A DNA stretch of 64,000 bases from Daucus carota subsp. sativus (lineage: Eukaryota > Streptophyta > Magnoliopsida > Apiales > Apiaceae), in NCBI RefSeq assembly GCF_001625215.2, contig NC_030383.2, positions 59,572,949 through 59,636,948 of the forward strand. The letters run 5' to 3'. How positions within the stretch are numbered: position 1 is the first letter of the stretch; every line of letters starts with the position of its first letter. The notes beneath the pieces were generated by a model that saw nothing but the letters and a program-made list of their open reading frames with translations, did no database searches and was not told the origin of the DNA. The position numbers and the translations under genes were made by a program. Below are positions 46,302 to 58,430 of the stretch, in pieces.

Positions 46302-48126
46302 TACTGAACTGCAGAGAATTGGTTTCAGAGGACAAAATCGATCAGTTTATCGCGGAAATTATTTTAAGTTGTGTCAAACGAGACTTGAATCAAATACCGA
46401 AGTTGTCGTGATTTTTATAACTAGAACTTTCTGTTATCCGTAGCAAGAAGTTGATGTTGTCTGTGACTTGTGATTGGGTGCATAAAAAGAAGCAACTTGT
46501 TTAATGAATATGATTATATATGAATGTCAAGTTTGTTTGATTACATGCTGTTTTGTTAATTTTATGAACAATTGAGACTAAAAAGGGAATGAATCTGGAA
46601 ATAGATAATCCAGTTTATGTAGACCGGCACAGATTTGTTTTTGAGCTCCTGATCCAAAAGCCTCGTACTAATGAAATTTTTTAACTGTTTATAATATTCA
46701 AGACAAACCTTCTTTGTTTTTTGTAACGTGGGACTTGAGTTGACACCCACTCAACACTAATTGTGAAAATATAGCTCGTTCCTGTTAAAATCTATGCATT
46801 AGTGACTGTCAGGCTTCAGTTTGAAAGTACATTTTGAGTATGCAGAATTGTTCATCATCAATTCTACAGTGCTTTAGCTCGGGCCTCTGAAGTCTGAGCT
46901 CAATGTACATTGACAAAATAAGATTTGAAGTGTATTGAGAAATATTCCCTCTGTAACCCTTACTGAAGTTTCTGGTAGACCTTGCTGATACCTCAGATCA
47001 CTTGCTTTTGCCTAATTTCTAAGTTGACAAGTATAATCACTGTTTAGTAACATTATTGTAGCGCATAAGTCGTAGCAATAATTTTACAAGTCTAGAGTTA
47101 ATTACAATCCAGGTTGCCTAAACAAAATGTTTATCTAGGAACCATAGTTGTGACACTCAAATAATTGGATGCCGATGATGAAGAGTCTTCTTCGCACATT
47201 ATCCTCTGTGTGAAAAATCCAGGTTCTTTAGGCTCAGGCAAGGGCATTTCACTAGTTAGCATTAGTACCACAGTAGCCATAGTTGAGCTATCTGATGGAT
47301 ATTGTTGCACACATAACAACCCTATATGGATACCTTTTACAAAATTGTTTCAAAGAATCTCGTGCCTAATGTTAGATTTAGAGAGAAATTATTAAATAAA
47401 ATTGTTGTGCAATGTTTGCTAGAATATAGTGGCCTATATACTCTTTCTTTTAGCTCTCTCAGCTAACTTTTTAGACTCTGTTTGGTAATAGTGTTAAAAA
47501 CTAATGTGCCAGTGTTGGCCAAAAAAACGTTGTTGTAAAAATCAGATAACTGTTTGATTTAAAATATAAAAGAAAATGTTTTTGTTAAGATTTGATAGTG
47601 AAATTTATAACATCTTCTCTCAAAAGCTGAAAAATAACATATATTTTTTTAAGTATGGGACCTGATTTTCTTAAAAACAACTTTTGAGCTACAAGAAAAA
47701 GCTGATGTGCTTTTAGATTTATCAAACGAATTTTTCTCAACTTTTAAGCAAAAAGCTGCTATGCAACAACAATGTCAAATAGAGCCTCTACTAACAGTCG
47801 TGAAGTCGGAAATTTTAGTTGGCTAGCAATATGAAAGTTATATCAATTAAGGGTTTATCACCGGTAGTTCCCTCACTGTCCAGGCTTTATCAAAGTTGCA
47901 ACAAAGAAACTAGCTTCCTTGCAGATGCAATGGCTGATATTTTTGTAATTAAAGAATTAATCAACTTCATATATATATAGTATAGCATTTTTCACAAGAA
48001 TATTGGTATATAGTGCTTATACATGTATCAAAATGTAAAAATTACAAATATATAGTTAGGAAATATAAGGAATTTTATGATTTTATTGACATGAGCAATA
48101 ATAATGCTGTAATTAATCTCATCTCA
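46302..48126. other. Intergenic spacer with a kinase remnant
   Basis: 3' flank of copy C, then the S-receptor-kinase remnant at 47131-47394 and AT-rich sequence (a 47460-47790 stretch with AAAAGCTGAT-like motifs in both orientations may be another MITE). No intact gene seen. Confidence 0.5.
47131..47394 (-). pseudogene. 3' fragment of a G-type lectin S-receptor-like kinase
   Basis: On the minus strand, from about 47352 the frame reads VKGIHIGLLCVQQYPSD, then MATVVLMLTSEMPLPEPKEP, GFFTQR and ends YLSVTTMVPR with a stop at 47131. This is the typical last exon of S-domain receptor kinases (end of the kinase domain plus C-terminal tail). Just upstream LTLGTRFFETIL continues the match in another frame, so one base is missing at the join. 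The catalytic part, transmembrane segment and lectin domains are absent within the window. Confidence 0.75.
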
Positions 48127-51100
48127 TCAGTACAAGTGATGAGTTTTGGGAGTAATCTCTCCTGCAACTGCATGATCATCCGACTTCTGAAGCTTGTTGC
48201 TATTATCCCGTTTTTGATCATAATGAATGTGCGGAAAATGTGCCCACTGCATATATAATCCCCACATTTAGTTAGAATCCTATATCTAATACTCCCTCTA
48301 TCCCACTTTACATGAACCACTTTCCTTTTCTGGAATCTATCAATTTAAGATTATTACAATCACACATTCATAAACTATACTTGTTTAACATCCACTAACT
48401 CTTTTTATGTGGTTGAGATTAAGTCCACTATTCATTTTTTTTAAAACAGTGCTAGTCAAAGAGGCTAGTACAAATTGGGAAGGAGGGAACAGTATATATA
48501 TAGGTTATAAATGACAATTCACGGCAGCTACCATGCATTCAGCAATAATCATTCTTTGCTAATTGTCTTAGAGTTCTGAGTTGGGTGATGACCTCAAGGG
48601 AGAAGTCTGCAACTGATACTAATTGAGTATGTTATGCGCGGGTGCACGGGGCTCGGGTTAGGATAAGGATTCGGTTCTATATACTGTAAACTTTGTCTAT
48701 GTTATAACTTCATGTTATGGGTGAAGGTCAATTACAGAATTTTAAACACATACCACCCCCAACCCCCACGACGTTCAAATTATAATTGATCTCTCAAAGC
48801 TCTAATATCATGTTAGGTGACTAATTTTAAGGTGCTAGAAGTCCGGAGAAGGACTTATCAGAATCATACAGTATTCTGACACTCCCAATCTCATAAGTTT
48901 TAAACTAAGATAGAGATACAAAGATTTGACTGTAACCAAATAACACGTTAAAATTTGTTGGGTTGACTTACATTTTTTGCAGCAGTGCTGAAGGCTTCAC
49001 GGTGGCTAATGTCCGGTTTGACTGATTTTATCCTTTGGATTTCTTCCCTGCAAGGTCAATCACAAAAATCTTCTTATATACGTATAGAATGATCTGCATA
49101 AAACTGAAGCTTAGTACATAAAGGCAGACACAGTATGCGGCTCTGACCTTGATGGAACACTTGCATTTAAATTTATAACTCATTTTTTTAATTATAGTAC
49201 TGTACAAATGGTTCAAGTATTCCCACCCAATACTTTTGATATATATAATATATATCTGTTAATTTCGATACTGAGAGCTGGGTTGCAAAGAGAGGCAACT
49301 TTATGCAATTCAACATAACCATGATTCTAGCTAGAAAAAAATATAGAGATTGAAGGTTTGTGCTAGGGTAGACGGATATGTATCACTACAAGAAACATGG
49401 CCATTACCGACTGTAAGTGACACAATATTCCATCTTGCATAGAAATTCAATTTATGATCTGGTTTACGAATTAATAAAAAATTAGTAAACTACAACCATG
49501 AATCAAAGAAATATTCTAATTAATTAATAAATTAGTTAGGAAACAACTTACTTAATGAATCGGTTATATGCAGAAGGAACACGTTGTCTCTTCTCTGGTG
49601 CTGCACAAGCGCGAAACTTAGTTCATTACTGCTACAAACTTGTCAAAAACTCCACATGATAATAGTAAGTGTGGGGTGTGTGTTTATAAACAGGGGAAAT
49701 AATTTGCCAAGTAAGCAATTTTAGGGTTAGCTAGCTAGCTAGGGTATTGCCAGCACTACTGTAACTGAAGATTTGACAATGAAACAGGAAGCAATGTACT
49801 GACGGCGAATGGGAGGCATTCTGGGAGGCTGTTGATGCTGATCATGAGCCGATTCAAGAGCCACAAACTTGATGCATTCATCAGATGATGATGAGCTGCA
49901 ATCTCTTCTACCATTTGCCGCTTGTCTCTGCACTTTCTTTTTTGTAACTTAAATCAGAAATTATTATAAGCACATGATATCTATTGATCAACTATATGTT
50001 AATCAATTTTAAAGTTTGAAGTTTAATTTAGAATTCGAACATATACAACACTACAACAAAAACGATTAATTTCGACCGTCAGAAATTGGTAGGTGACTCA
50101 GAGTCATATTTGATCTTTGACACTCCTAGCTAGGATGATTTTATATACTTTCTGCAGACCAGTTTTCCCTCTTTTTTGCTTATTTCAAATATTATTGATA
50201 TTAAGTAAATATGATAAATTGAATATAGTTTTATGTTCACATATATGAATAGTCATTCATTTTTTTATAACTATCATATGTATATTTATTTTGAGTAAAT
50301 AAAAGAATGAACTTTTAATTATGAACAAATTAAATTAAGTGTGACCAATTACATGGGAAGTATATTTTTTTTTAATAAAAGACAAATTTCATTAATACGA
50401 AATGTCATACAGAAGAGTATCCAACAATACATCTGGAGGAGACGTAAAAACCTTTTGACAATTTAGAGACTAGCTACTCCATTCGCTTGTCGTTTAACAA
50501 ATGAAACTGAATAACCTGGCTTCGAATTTAAAACATAAACTTAAAACACAGTAAGAACATTCGAATCATGTTTCATGTTTATATCAACTTAATTATGATA
50601 AGTTCTTATAGTTACTATGATCGTGTTACTCACTCCGTCGTCGTTTTACATGTCCATTTTAGTGTTTGAAAGCCAATTTTTGCCTAAATATTACAAATTA
50701 TTTATTCATTATTTTAAAATCTGAAAGTTGCATATTAATAGACTAAATATATTTTTTAACGGTATAATTTTTATTATTTTTCTCAATTATATGATACATG
50801 TAAATTTCAGTTAAAATCGATTTGACTATTCAAACTCGAAATGAACATGTAAAATTAAGAGGATGGGGTGTATCTTGCAAGGATTTAAATAATTTGTGTT
50901 AAAATAAATAGAACTGTTCACATATATTATTAATATTATAAAGCGATTTAATATGAAAAACGTTAGTGACTCCAAAAAAAAATCAATAATTTTCAAATCT
51001 AAAATCTTACCAGTGAATATAAAAATTTTGTTACTTGATTCGCTTTAATGACTTGGCAAGTTGTCCTTTTTGTTGTATATATAATTAATATGTTATGAAT

Positions 51101-53739
51101 ATTATATTTACCTATATTATATTTAGGTCTCAACTTTATGTTCAATTATATGTAATATTTTTTAATTATTAATATGTTTGTTTACGTAACTCATCGAATA
51201 TTAATAAATAGTGTCATGATTTTTATTAAACACAGTATATAATAATATATACTCTACATAATATATGCTAAGTGTTAGTTTTCAAAATTATTTTTATAAC
51301 TATACCATATTTTCCATGTGTCTTAGTTTACTCATCATCATATATATTTTATATAATTTTTAAATCAAAGATATCAATATAAATTGTGAAATAAGAAAGA
51401 GTTCTCTGATTAATGACTAATTAATTAATGAGTTCTACTAAAGCCCAATCATGTGCAATAGTTATGCTATTTTGACACAATATCCACCCCCAATGTTAAA
51501 TTGATAAATTTACTTTTATGTTAAAATATTTGTATAGCATCTAAGACAAAGTTGCAACTGGCTAATATTATCTCTCACAATACTAGTCACTCAGAGTACT
51601 GTAATTAATCTCTCTCTCTCTCTCGGGCACATATATCATCTCAATTATTATTCACTGCCCAGGAAAAGAAGTAGAAAAAAAGAGATGTAATTGCAGGCTT
51701 GCAGCCGATCCCTAAAAAAGAAAATAAAACCTGAAGATCTTGAAGTGGGGGGGAGTGAAGCATAGGTCCCATGTTAACAGAGAACAAATTCACGCAATGC
51801 CCGCACCTCACTGTCACCACTGTGGTCATACTGTTGCATGGAACACTCACCTGCACCCAACATTAACATTAATATAATCATTTCAAGAAAAACGGCTATT
51901 TTCAAGTCCAACTCGGGTGTTGTTGTGGGCTCTGCTAATCGGAATTCATATTTAATAAAATGAAATAATTCTTAGATAAACAAAGTCCAAATAATAGGCT
52001 AACCCGAAGACTCTACTAAAAGTATCCGACATTGATACATGCCTGAATGTCGGATTCGTCAATATTCTAAAAATTTATATATTTTTGGCCTAAAATAAGT
52101 GTTTGGGTGTTCACGTCTGAGTGTCGAATGTCCGACACGGGTAATTAAGACAAAATAAAGAGTCTTAGTAACATAGCTGAAGACCTCGGAATATTTAATT
52201 AAGTTTGTGGATTAATATCGAAAAGTAAGTAGAGAAGTATTTCCTTTTAATGCTCCTGACTTTTTTGTATCTGACAGAATGCATGACACTTCCATGTAAC
52301 CACGCAGAAAGAAGTTAAAGACAGTGTCTGAAAATCGAGGCCATTAGCCATGTATAAAGCTGCTCTTACTGTGTCTCTGCGTACGTTCCATCTATCCCAT
52401 CATTCAACTCTTCTCTTATGTATTTCAGAAATGGTTGGTGAATATTATATATTTTTTTCTCAAATATGAAAAAATATTTAAATGAATTATGGATTTGTAA
52501 AGGGTCTCTTCAAAAGACCCTACGGCTGGGTGGGGTTATGATGAAAGAACAAGCACTATGATTTTTACCAACCTGGTTTCTATTTTACAGCAGCTTCCTC
52601 TCTTTCTTGTCAATCAAGGACAGGAAGATCCAAGAAAGATCAATGTTTCAAAAAGCAAATCATTTGGATGGGTAGGCGCTTTATAAAACATTTTGTTAAA
52701 CACAGACACAGATCACAGAAACATATGGAGAGAGAGAGAGAGTGGGTGGAGAAGGAGAGGGAGGAGAGGGGGCAGAGGGGGGGGAGAGGGGTGGAGAGAG
52801 AGACAGGTGGAGGGATAGAGAGAGAGAGAGAGAGAGAGAGGTGGAGGGAGAGGGAGAGAGAGAGCGAGGGAGAGAGAGAGAGAGGTGGAGGGAGAGGGAG
52901 CGGGAGAGAGAGGGAGAGGGAGGGAGAGAGAGAGGGAGGGAGAGAGAGAGAGAGACCTTAATTGACTAGTACCGAAATCGATTAGCTTGATTACTAACAA
53001 GCTTACCGGATCAGCTGATAAGATTAGTAGGATAACCTATTTCGTACTTTTCGCCTAGTACTCATGAAGCTAGACTACAAACACAGGGATGACTGAGTGG
53101 TAAGTGTTATAAATGAAACGGAAACCAATCTATTAGCTTTCGATCTTAAATTCATAACACATGAAAATCAGTATCCTTGTAAAAGTTTAAGGAAAAAGTA
53201 TCACGTTGTCTTGATCCAGCTTTTAACCTTTGAAGAAACCCTAAGCTATAGACCCTAGACTCATCAGTTACATTTATGCACAGTTACATGAACTGTCATC
53301 CTCCACCCTTTTCATCACAACTCAACAGAATTCATGTATACCAGATCTTAATTAATAATCCTTAATTAAACCAAACTCAACACAAAAATTAATATGAGTT
53401 CATCCAAAACTCTTTTACTACTATCTATAATTATTTTATGTCATGCTTAATTAAAATCTTAGTGCACAAAGATTGATTCCCACATATATATCATCAAATC
53501 TCACAACTGAATCAAAACCTGATAGCTACTGATTTCTTAGCTTGCGGCCGTCAGCCGATTAAACCTAAATAAAATATTATGTTGTCTATAATTAATAACT
53601 TAGTTAACATAATTCGACACAAATGTATCATAAAAAAAAGAGGAGAAGAAGTAGAAGAACATATATATACCGCGAGAACAGTGTTGCAGACGTTGCACTG
53701 AACATAACACACACGTTCGGTGGTGAATTCGAGAGACAT
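48127..53739 (-). CDS. YAB2: YABBY-family transcription factor, YABBY2-like
   Basis: Six exons on the minus strand (53739-53671, 51850-51731, 49927-49804, 49600-49552, 49047-48972, 48246-48127) encode 185 residues, close to Arabidopsis YAB2. A zinc finger at about 11-42 has CNVC at 15-18 and CGHC at 39-42. A variable linker follows, ending RMPPIRPPEKRQRVPSAYNR. The HMG-like YABBY domain runs from about 105 to 155 with FIKEEIQRIK, DISHREAFSTAAKN and WAHFPHIH. The opening MSLEFTTERVCYVQC matches YAB2 better than FIL, CRC, INO or YAB5. YABBY proteins are nuclear factors that set abaxial fate and blade growth in lateral organs. Introns 1 and 2 are each about 1.8 kb and hold a GA tract, a LINE fragment and a Stowaway; intron 5 has another Stowaway. 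The C-terminal tail (THHLY) is family-typical in being variable. Confidence 0.93.
48290..48494. mobile_element. Stowaway-like MITE in YABBY intron 5
   Basis: TACTCCCTCTATCCCACTTT at the left and AATTGGGAAGGAGGGAACAGTA at the right, about 205 bp, only some 44 bases from the last coding exon. Confidence 0.78.
50366..50520 (-). mobile_element. 5'-truncated LINE 3' end in YABBY intron 2
   Basis: On the minus strand a short frame reads YSVSFVKRQANGVA, the end of the RNase H-like domain found in plant L1-type LINEs, then in a neighbouring frame SPPDVLLDTLLYDISY with a stop. A T run on the plus strand at 50367-50376 marks the poly(A) tail. It contains stops and is a dead fragment. Confidence 0.65.
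50628..50872. mobile_element. Worn Stowaway-like MITE in YABBY intron 2
   Basis: TACTCACTCCGTCGTCGTTT at the left and AAGAGGATGGGGTGTA at the right, about 245 bp, with the pairing motifs ACATGTCCATTT and AATGAACATGT inside. Confidence 0.6.
52722..52956 (+). repeat. (GA)n purine tract in YABBY intron 1
   Basis: About 235 bases of GA dinucleotides with GGGAG and GGTGGAG interruptions. It is the pyrimidine strand of the YABBY transcript. The long charged or Ser/Leu-rich reading frames here are repeat artefacts. GAGA-type tracts can bind BBR/BPC factors, but that role is only a possibility. Confidence 0.92.
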
Positions 53740-54497
53740 TACACGACTCTCCGGCTCGAATCAGACCCGGATCGGACTAACAAAGAGCACACTTCAGACG
53801 AAAGAAAAAAAAGAACAAGATAACAACATCCAATGGATAAGTAATTTATTAAGTAGTGAGGTTTGTTAAGAAGATGAAGTTTGTGATTGAGAGAGATATG
53901 AGCTTAGAAGTTATTGAAGATGGCATTTAAGTGTGTAATGTGATCAAGTGGTGGCCTTTTGAGAGAGGGGGGTGGGGGAGGGAGGGTTTGTCTATTATGA
54001 TTGAGGGAATGAGTGGGTAGGAGTCCATCTAACCATCTTGTAATTAATTGCTTGGAGAGAGTAGAGTACCCATATATCCTAGCTAGGGACTATTTGGTTA
54101 CATTCCGTTTCTTTGGGTTTAGCGGACGAGGGGGGCGATTGAGATGACATCTTTAATGCTGGGTCTTGGAATGTTTCGAGGATGAGAGAGAATGCTTAAG
54201 CTATAAGCCATACGTCGTACACTACTTTGAACAATGATTAAAGTTAGGGAAGAAATTTTATCCTCTATCGGCGTCTAGGATCTCTTTTTTTTTTCTTTAA
54301 GAACATGGTGAATTTTGATTAACAGATTCGACGAGGAGCATCTTCAGCCATATATTATTTTTATAAATAAAAAAAACAAAGACAATACACATTTTTCTTA
54401 TCTATAATTTTAGTCAACCTCCTCATATTAGCTGACATGCAAGAAAATGAGATAATTTGGTCGCATGGTCCAAAGCTTATCATCCGTGGGATCGTTT
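53740..54497. promoter_or_regulatory. 5' flank and leader of the YABBY gene (minus strand)
   Basis: Directly upstream of the YABBY start codon on the minus strand. About 53940-53990 holds a pyrimidine-rich (minus strand) leader-like stretch. No other gene was seen in it. The promoter role is positional inference. Confidence 0.4.
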
Positions 54498-54507
54498 ATT
54501 GAACAAA

Positions 54508-55064
54508 GGGTTAATTATCTAGTTGGTCACTGAAGTAGGCTTAATGTATCAAGTTGGTCACTGAACTCAAAACGGTATCAAGATGATCACTGAAGTGGCC
54601 AGAAATATCAAACAAGTACCTTGAAATATAAGTTCAAGCAGTAAAAATATTATTTTTAAAGTTTTACACATTATTTTTGAATGTTACCAAAACCAGGTAA
54701 AAGATTATGACTTCTACTAATATTTATGATTATATATTTAGATTTTATCAAGTTTATTTATTATTTATTTTTAATTAAAACAAAGAAGATATCTATATAA
54801 TAAAATATAAATAATAAATAAACTTGATAAAATATAAATATATTATATTAAATACTAGAAGTCATAAGCTTTTAGTTGGTTGTGGTAACATTTAAAAATA
54901 ATGTGTAAAACTTTGTAAATAATATTTTTACTACTTGAACTCATATTTCAAGGTACTTGTTTGATATTGCTGGCCACTTCAGTGACCATCTTGATACCGT
55001 TTTGAGTTCAGTGACCAACTTGATACATTAAACCCACTTCAGTGACCAACTTGATAATTAACTC
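54508..55064. mobile_element. Long-hairpin MULE-type foldback element with 10-bp target duplication
   Basis: 557 bp made almost entirely of two inverted arms of about 265 bases each that match at roughly nine in ten positions by eye. Ends are GGGTTAATTATC and the complement of GAGTTAATTATC. The direct repeat ATTGAACAAA flanks it perfectly at 54498-54507 and 55065-55074. Each arm starts with three variants of AAGTTGGTCACTGAA. A 9-11 base duplication and long arms fit Mutator-like elements. No coding capacity. Confidence 0.88.
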
Positions 55065-55200
55065 ATTGAACAAATAAGCACCGTTGGATTAGAACAAAAT
55101 TAACTTCTATTCTATAAGGCTCATATCTACTTGCATGTTTATAATTCCTTTTCTGAAACCAAAACAAATTCTGTCTTTCACATATTTATGATTTTTTTAA

Positions 55201-55410
55201 TTCAAAATAAATATTTTCTACCAATTTTAATTGTAGAATCATATAAATCGCACCGTCACAAAATTATTTTTATCTAATATATTTTAAAATTAATAAGCCG
55301 GATATTTTAATCCAAAATAAATATTTCCTACCAGTTTTAATTGTAGAATCATATAAATGGCACCGTCACAAAATTATTTTTATCTAATATATTATAAAAT
55401 TAATAAGCCA
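55201..55410. repeat. Tandem duplication, about 2 x 110 bp
   Basis: The segment beginning TTCAAAATAAATATTTTCTA at 55201 recurs at 55311 with few changes, including the shared phrase GGCACCGTCACAAAATT. The region is AT-rich and non-coding. Confidence 0.88.
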
Positions 55411-56387
55411 AATTTAATTCACATTATAGTAATTCTATTATAAAATACATTTATAAATATAATGGAAGCTGATGTCACATGTTCTAATCAAAATACATTA
55501 AAATTTGATAGAAAGAATTTAATACTTTGGCATGATATATACGAGAAAAGAAATGGCTTGATTACAATAGTTTATTTGAAGTCATTAATGGTCGTGATAG
55601 TGTATTTCTTACTGCATCGCCACTGTCGGATGATCCAACATGTGTGACAAGTTTTTTTTTACGGAAACAAGTCTGAAAAGTAGAACCTATGTATTTTTAA
55701 AATAATTCTGATTTACAAACAAATCATAATTTCAGATTTTATTTAATTGAAAATTTTAATTTATTATTTATAAATTAAATTCTTTCACACCATATAAAAT
55801 ATATTTAAAAAGTTTATAAATAATTAAAAAGTTCTCGTGTCTTGCATGGGTTATAAGCTACTATTTTAAAATATAGTCAATAAATATAACGAGTACCAGC
55901 ACTGAAGTACAATGTCTTATAAATTAAGCAAATTTTACATGATCAATTATTTTTTATTAATTTAGTCAACAAGTGAGCCAAAATGCTATGACGGGAGTAA
56001 TTCAACAATTTAACCTCCATTATAATCAAAAAAGTTATAAAATTAACTAAAATATTTCAAATTATGATATCATTATTATGATTTGACATTTGATATCTGC
56101 ATGCACAATCTTTCAACGACCTTTTGGGGGTTTTGACTGGGAATCACAGAGAATGAACGATATATTAAATAATAGTATTTCTTAATTTCTAACTAGACTT
56201 AATTATAAATTTTATTACTTAAATTGTTAATTTTCGAAACCACTAATAATATATGAAAATATTAACTTTGATTATAAAATTAAGAAATATTGTAAAAATG
56301 CAGAATAATTCAAATATGTAACCTACATTATTTGCAATAATTGATGTGGAATTTAGTAGAACACGTTTGAAAATTTGAGTATTCCGG

Positions 56388-56615
56388 TACTCCTTCCGTA
56401 CCAAGTATAGATGTGGCACGAAAATTAAAAGAAATACAATTTTGGTGGGGAAAAAAATATAAAAAATGATAAAATCAACTAATATTTAATGTATAAAATG
56501 AGTGTGGTAAAAAAAATAGCAACTATACTTAAATTCTTATATTATAAAATTTTAATGTACAAAATTGAAAAGACATTTTAAAAGAAAATTTATATTGAAT
56601 TGAACGGGAACCATT
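56388..56615. mobile_element. Worn Stowaway-like MITE
   Basis: A left end TACTCCTTCCGTACCAAG and a right part GAATTGAACGGGAACCATTA that is only partly complementary. Limits are approximate at the right. Confidence 0.5.
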
Positions 56616-56837
56616 AGAATCGCTATAATACAAGTCATAATCATGATGGATCCGAGTGTTTTATGAGATCCAATTCATAACCACCATCTACCTGACAAAT
56701 AAACAGCAGCATATATGTAACCTATCGATCTATCCAAGTCGATGCTACGCTCCAAATTTAGGGTTGTCGTTTTTGATTCTACACACTGTGCCCTGCGGTC
56801 AAACTTTCTTTTGATAACAATACCAAACAAAACTTGT

Positions 56838-57144
56838 TACTCCCTCCGTCCCAGCCAATTCTTTACGTTTGGTTTGGGCACGGAGGTTAAGAAATATGTA
56901 TAAAGTAGTGGAAAAGATAAGGAAAAGTGGGTGAAGTGGCGGGACCCATCAATTTTTAATGTATAAAAGAGAGATAGTAGAGTAAAAGTAGTGTGAAAAG
57001 GGTGTAAAAGTAGTGTGAAAAGGAAGGAAAAGTTGGGAAGTGGTGGGACCCATTTACTATTTTTGGTAAGTTTTGAAATGTAAAGAATTGGATGGGACAT
57101 CCCAAAAAAGAAACTGTAAAGAATCTGGTGGGACGGAGGGAGTA
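56838..57144. mobile_element. Stowaway-like MITE with internal repeats
   Basis: TACTCCCTCCGTCCCAGCCA at the left and GGTGGGACGGAGGGAGTA at the right, 307 bp. Inner arms pair (CAATTCTTTACGTTTGG and AAAGAATTGGATGGG). The middle has a short tandem repeat of GTGTGAAAAGGGTGTAAAAG type. Confidence 0.9.
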
Positions 57145-57295
57145 CTAGCTTGTACCTACATTCATTAATAATTTGTCGCCTGTGTATATATATAACCCTG
57201 TTTATTTCTTAATCATTCTACATTTATAATTAAATTTTCACACTCTTGAGCTATTGTTATCAAAGTACGACGTAGGAAATGTATCGCTGATCAGT

Positions 57296-57542
57296 TACCC
57301 CCTCCGTGCTGTACCACTGGGATGTATATGTAAACTGTTTGCAATTATATTGTAATTTGAGATTCTTACAAATTGTAGTTCTACTATGTTATTTTAAAAT
57401 TTTCTTTTGTTGAATAAAAGTTTAAATATCAAATTTTTATTTAGAGAAAGAGGTTAAAAATATGATGGAACTATATTTTAAAAATGTATTCAAATCCGTG
57501 CCAAAAAATAATTTATACAATTTGATGCGATGGAGAGAGTAT
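57296..57542. mobile_element. Worn Stowaway-like MITE
   Basis: TACCCCCTCCGTGCTG at the left and GATGGAGAGAGTA at the right, about 247 bp, lying 150 bp after the element at 56838. Confidence 0.65.
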
Positions 57543-57544
57543 AT

Positions 57545-58384
57545 AATATGAATAGTCAATTACAAAAAGGAGATAATACCTTACATTTCATTATTATCAT
57601 TTTTTATCATAAAAAGGGGAAAATTGCAGGGCTAGCGAGCTTTTGCATATACATAAAAAATTTAGTATTAATATATTTTAATTATTATAATATATTGAAT
57701 TGTTAGTGGCCCAAATTTATTAAAAAATAGTTTATAAACAAGGAATTCATTTCGATCAAAATGAAAATGTAAATGGCAGAAGCTTCACTCGGTTCTTGTT
57801 TCTTCAAGTGGGACGTCTAAAATCGATCGAGTAAAATTGAATAATCTTAAATTGATCAATTGGATGGCAACTATCATTGATTTATACATTCGACATTAAA
57901 TACAGTCAATAAAAAACAATCGTCTTTAAATTCGATCACATAAAATGACCGACCGAATGTGAGTGATTGCATAATTAACTAGACGAATGATCTTAATTAT
58001 CATATGCATGTTCGATCGATGCCTCAAGTTGCTAGTACTACAAACTTGAGTGGGTAACGATCACTGATCAAAACGATAGCAAACGGCACCGTTGATTAGT
58101 TAACCTCCAAAACCATTCGAGAGGCGCGTTTGAACAGTTAAATTGGACACTTGAACCTCCAAATCAGTCAAGAAGTTGGCTTCAAAATGTTGAACATCCG
58201 TCTAACGAAAAGTACATGCAAGTATAACGCTCTAGTAAAAAGTTTAAGATTCTTAATTATACTGTAGCAACACATGCGGGTCAGATTGTGAGCGTGCATA
58301 AGCATAACATAGGACTGGCTAAGGTATATATATAGGATTAGGGGTTATATTAAGATAGATAATGCCGTTTGGCTAAATTTAAAG
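57545..58384. other. AT-rich intergenic DNA
   Basis: No gene, structured repeat or known element was recognised. There are scattered TCGAT-rich motifs between 57800 and 58080, of no clear meaning. Confidence 0.4.
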
Positions 58385-58395
58385 AAATATCTTCT

Positions 58396-58400
<5 letters not shown>

Positions 58401-58430
<30 letters not shown>

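Noticed and set aside
52668-53000. Charged (Glu/Arg) and Ser/Leu-rich frames on both strands
   Set aside because: They come from the GA tract in YABBY intron 1; low complexity with no family resemblance.
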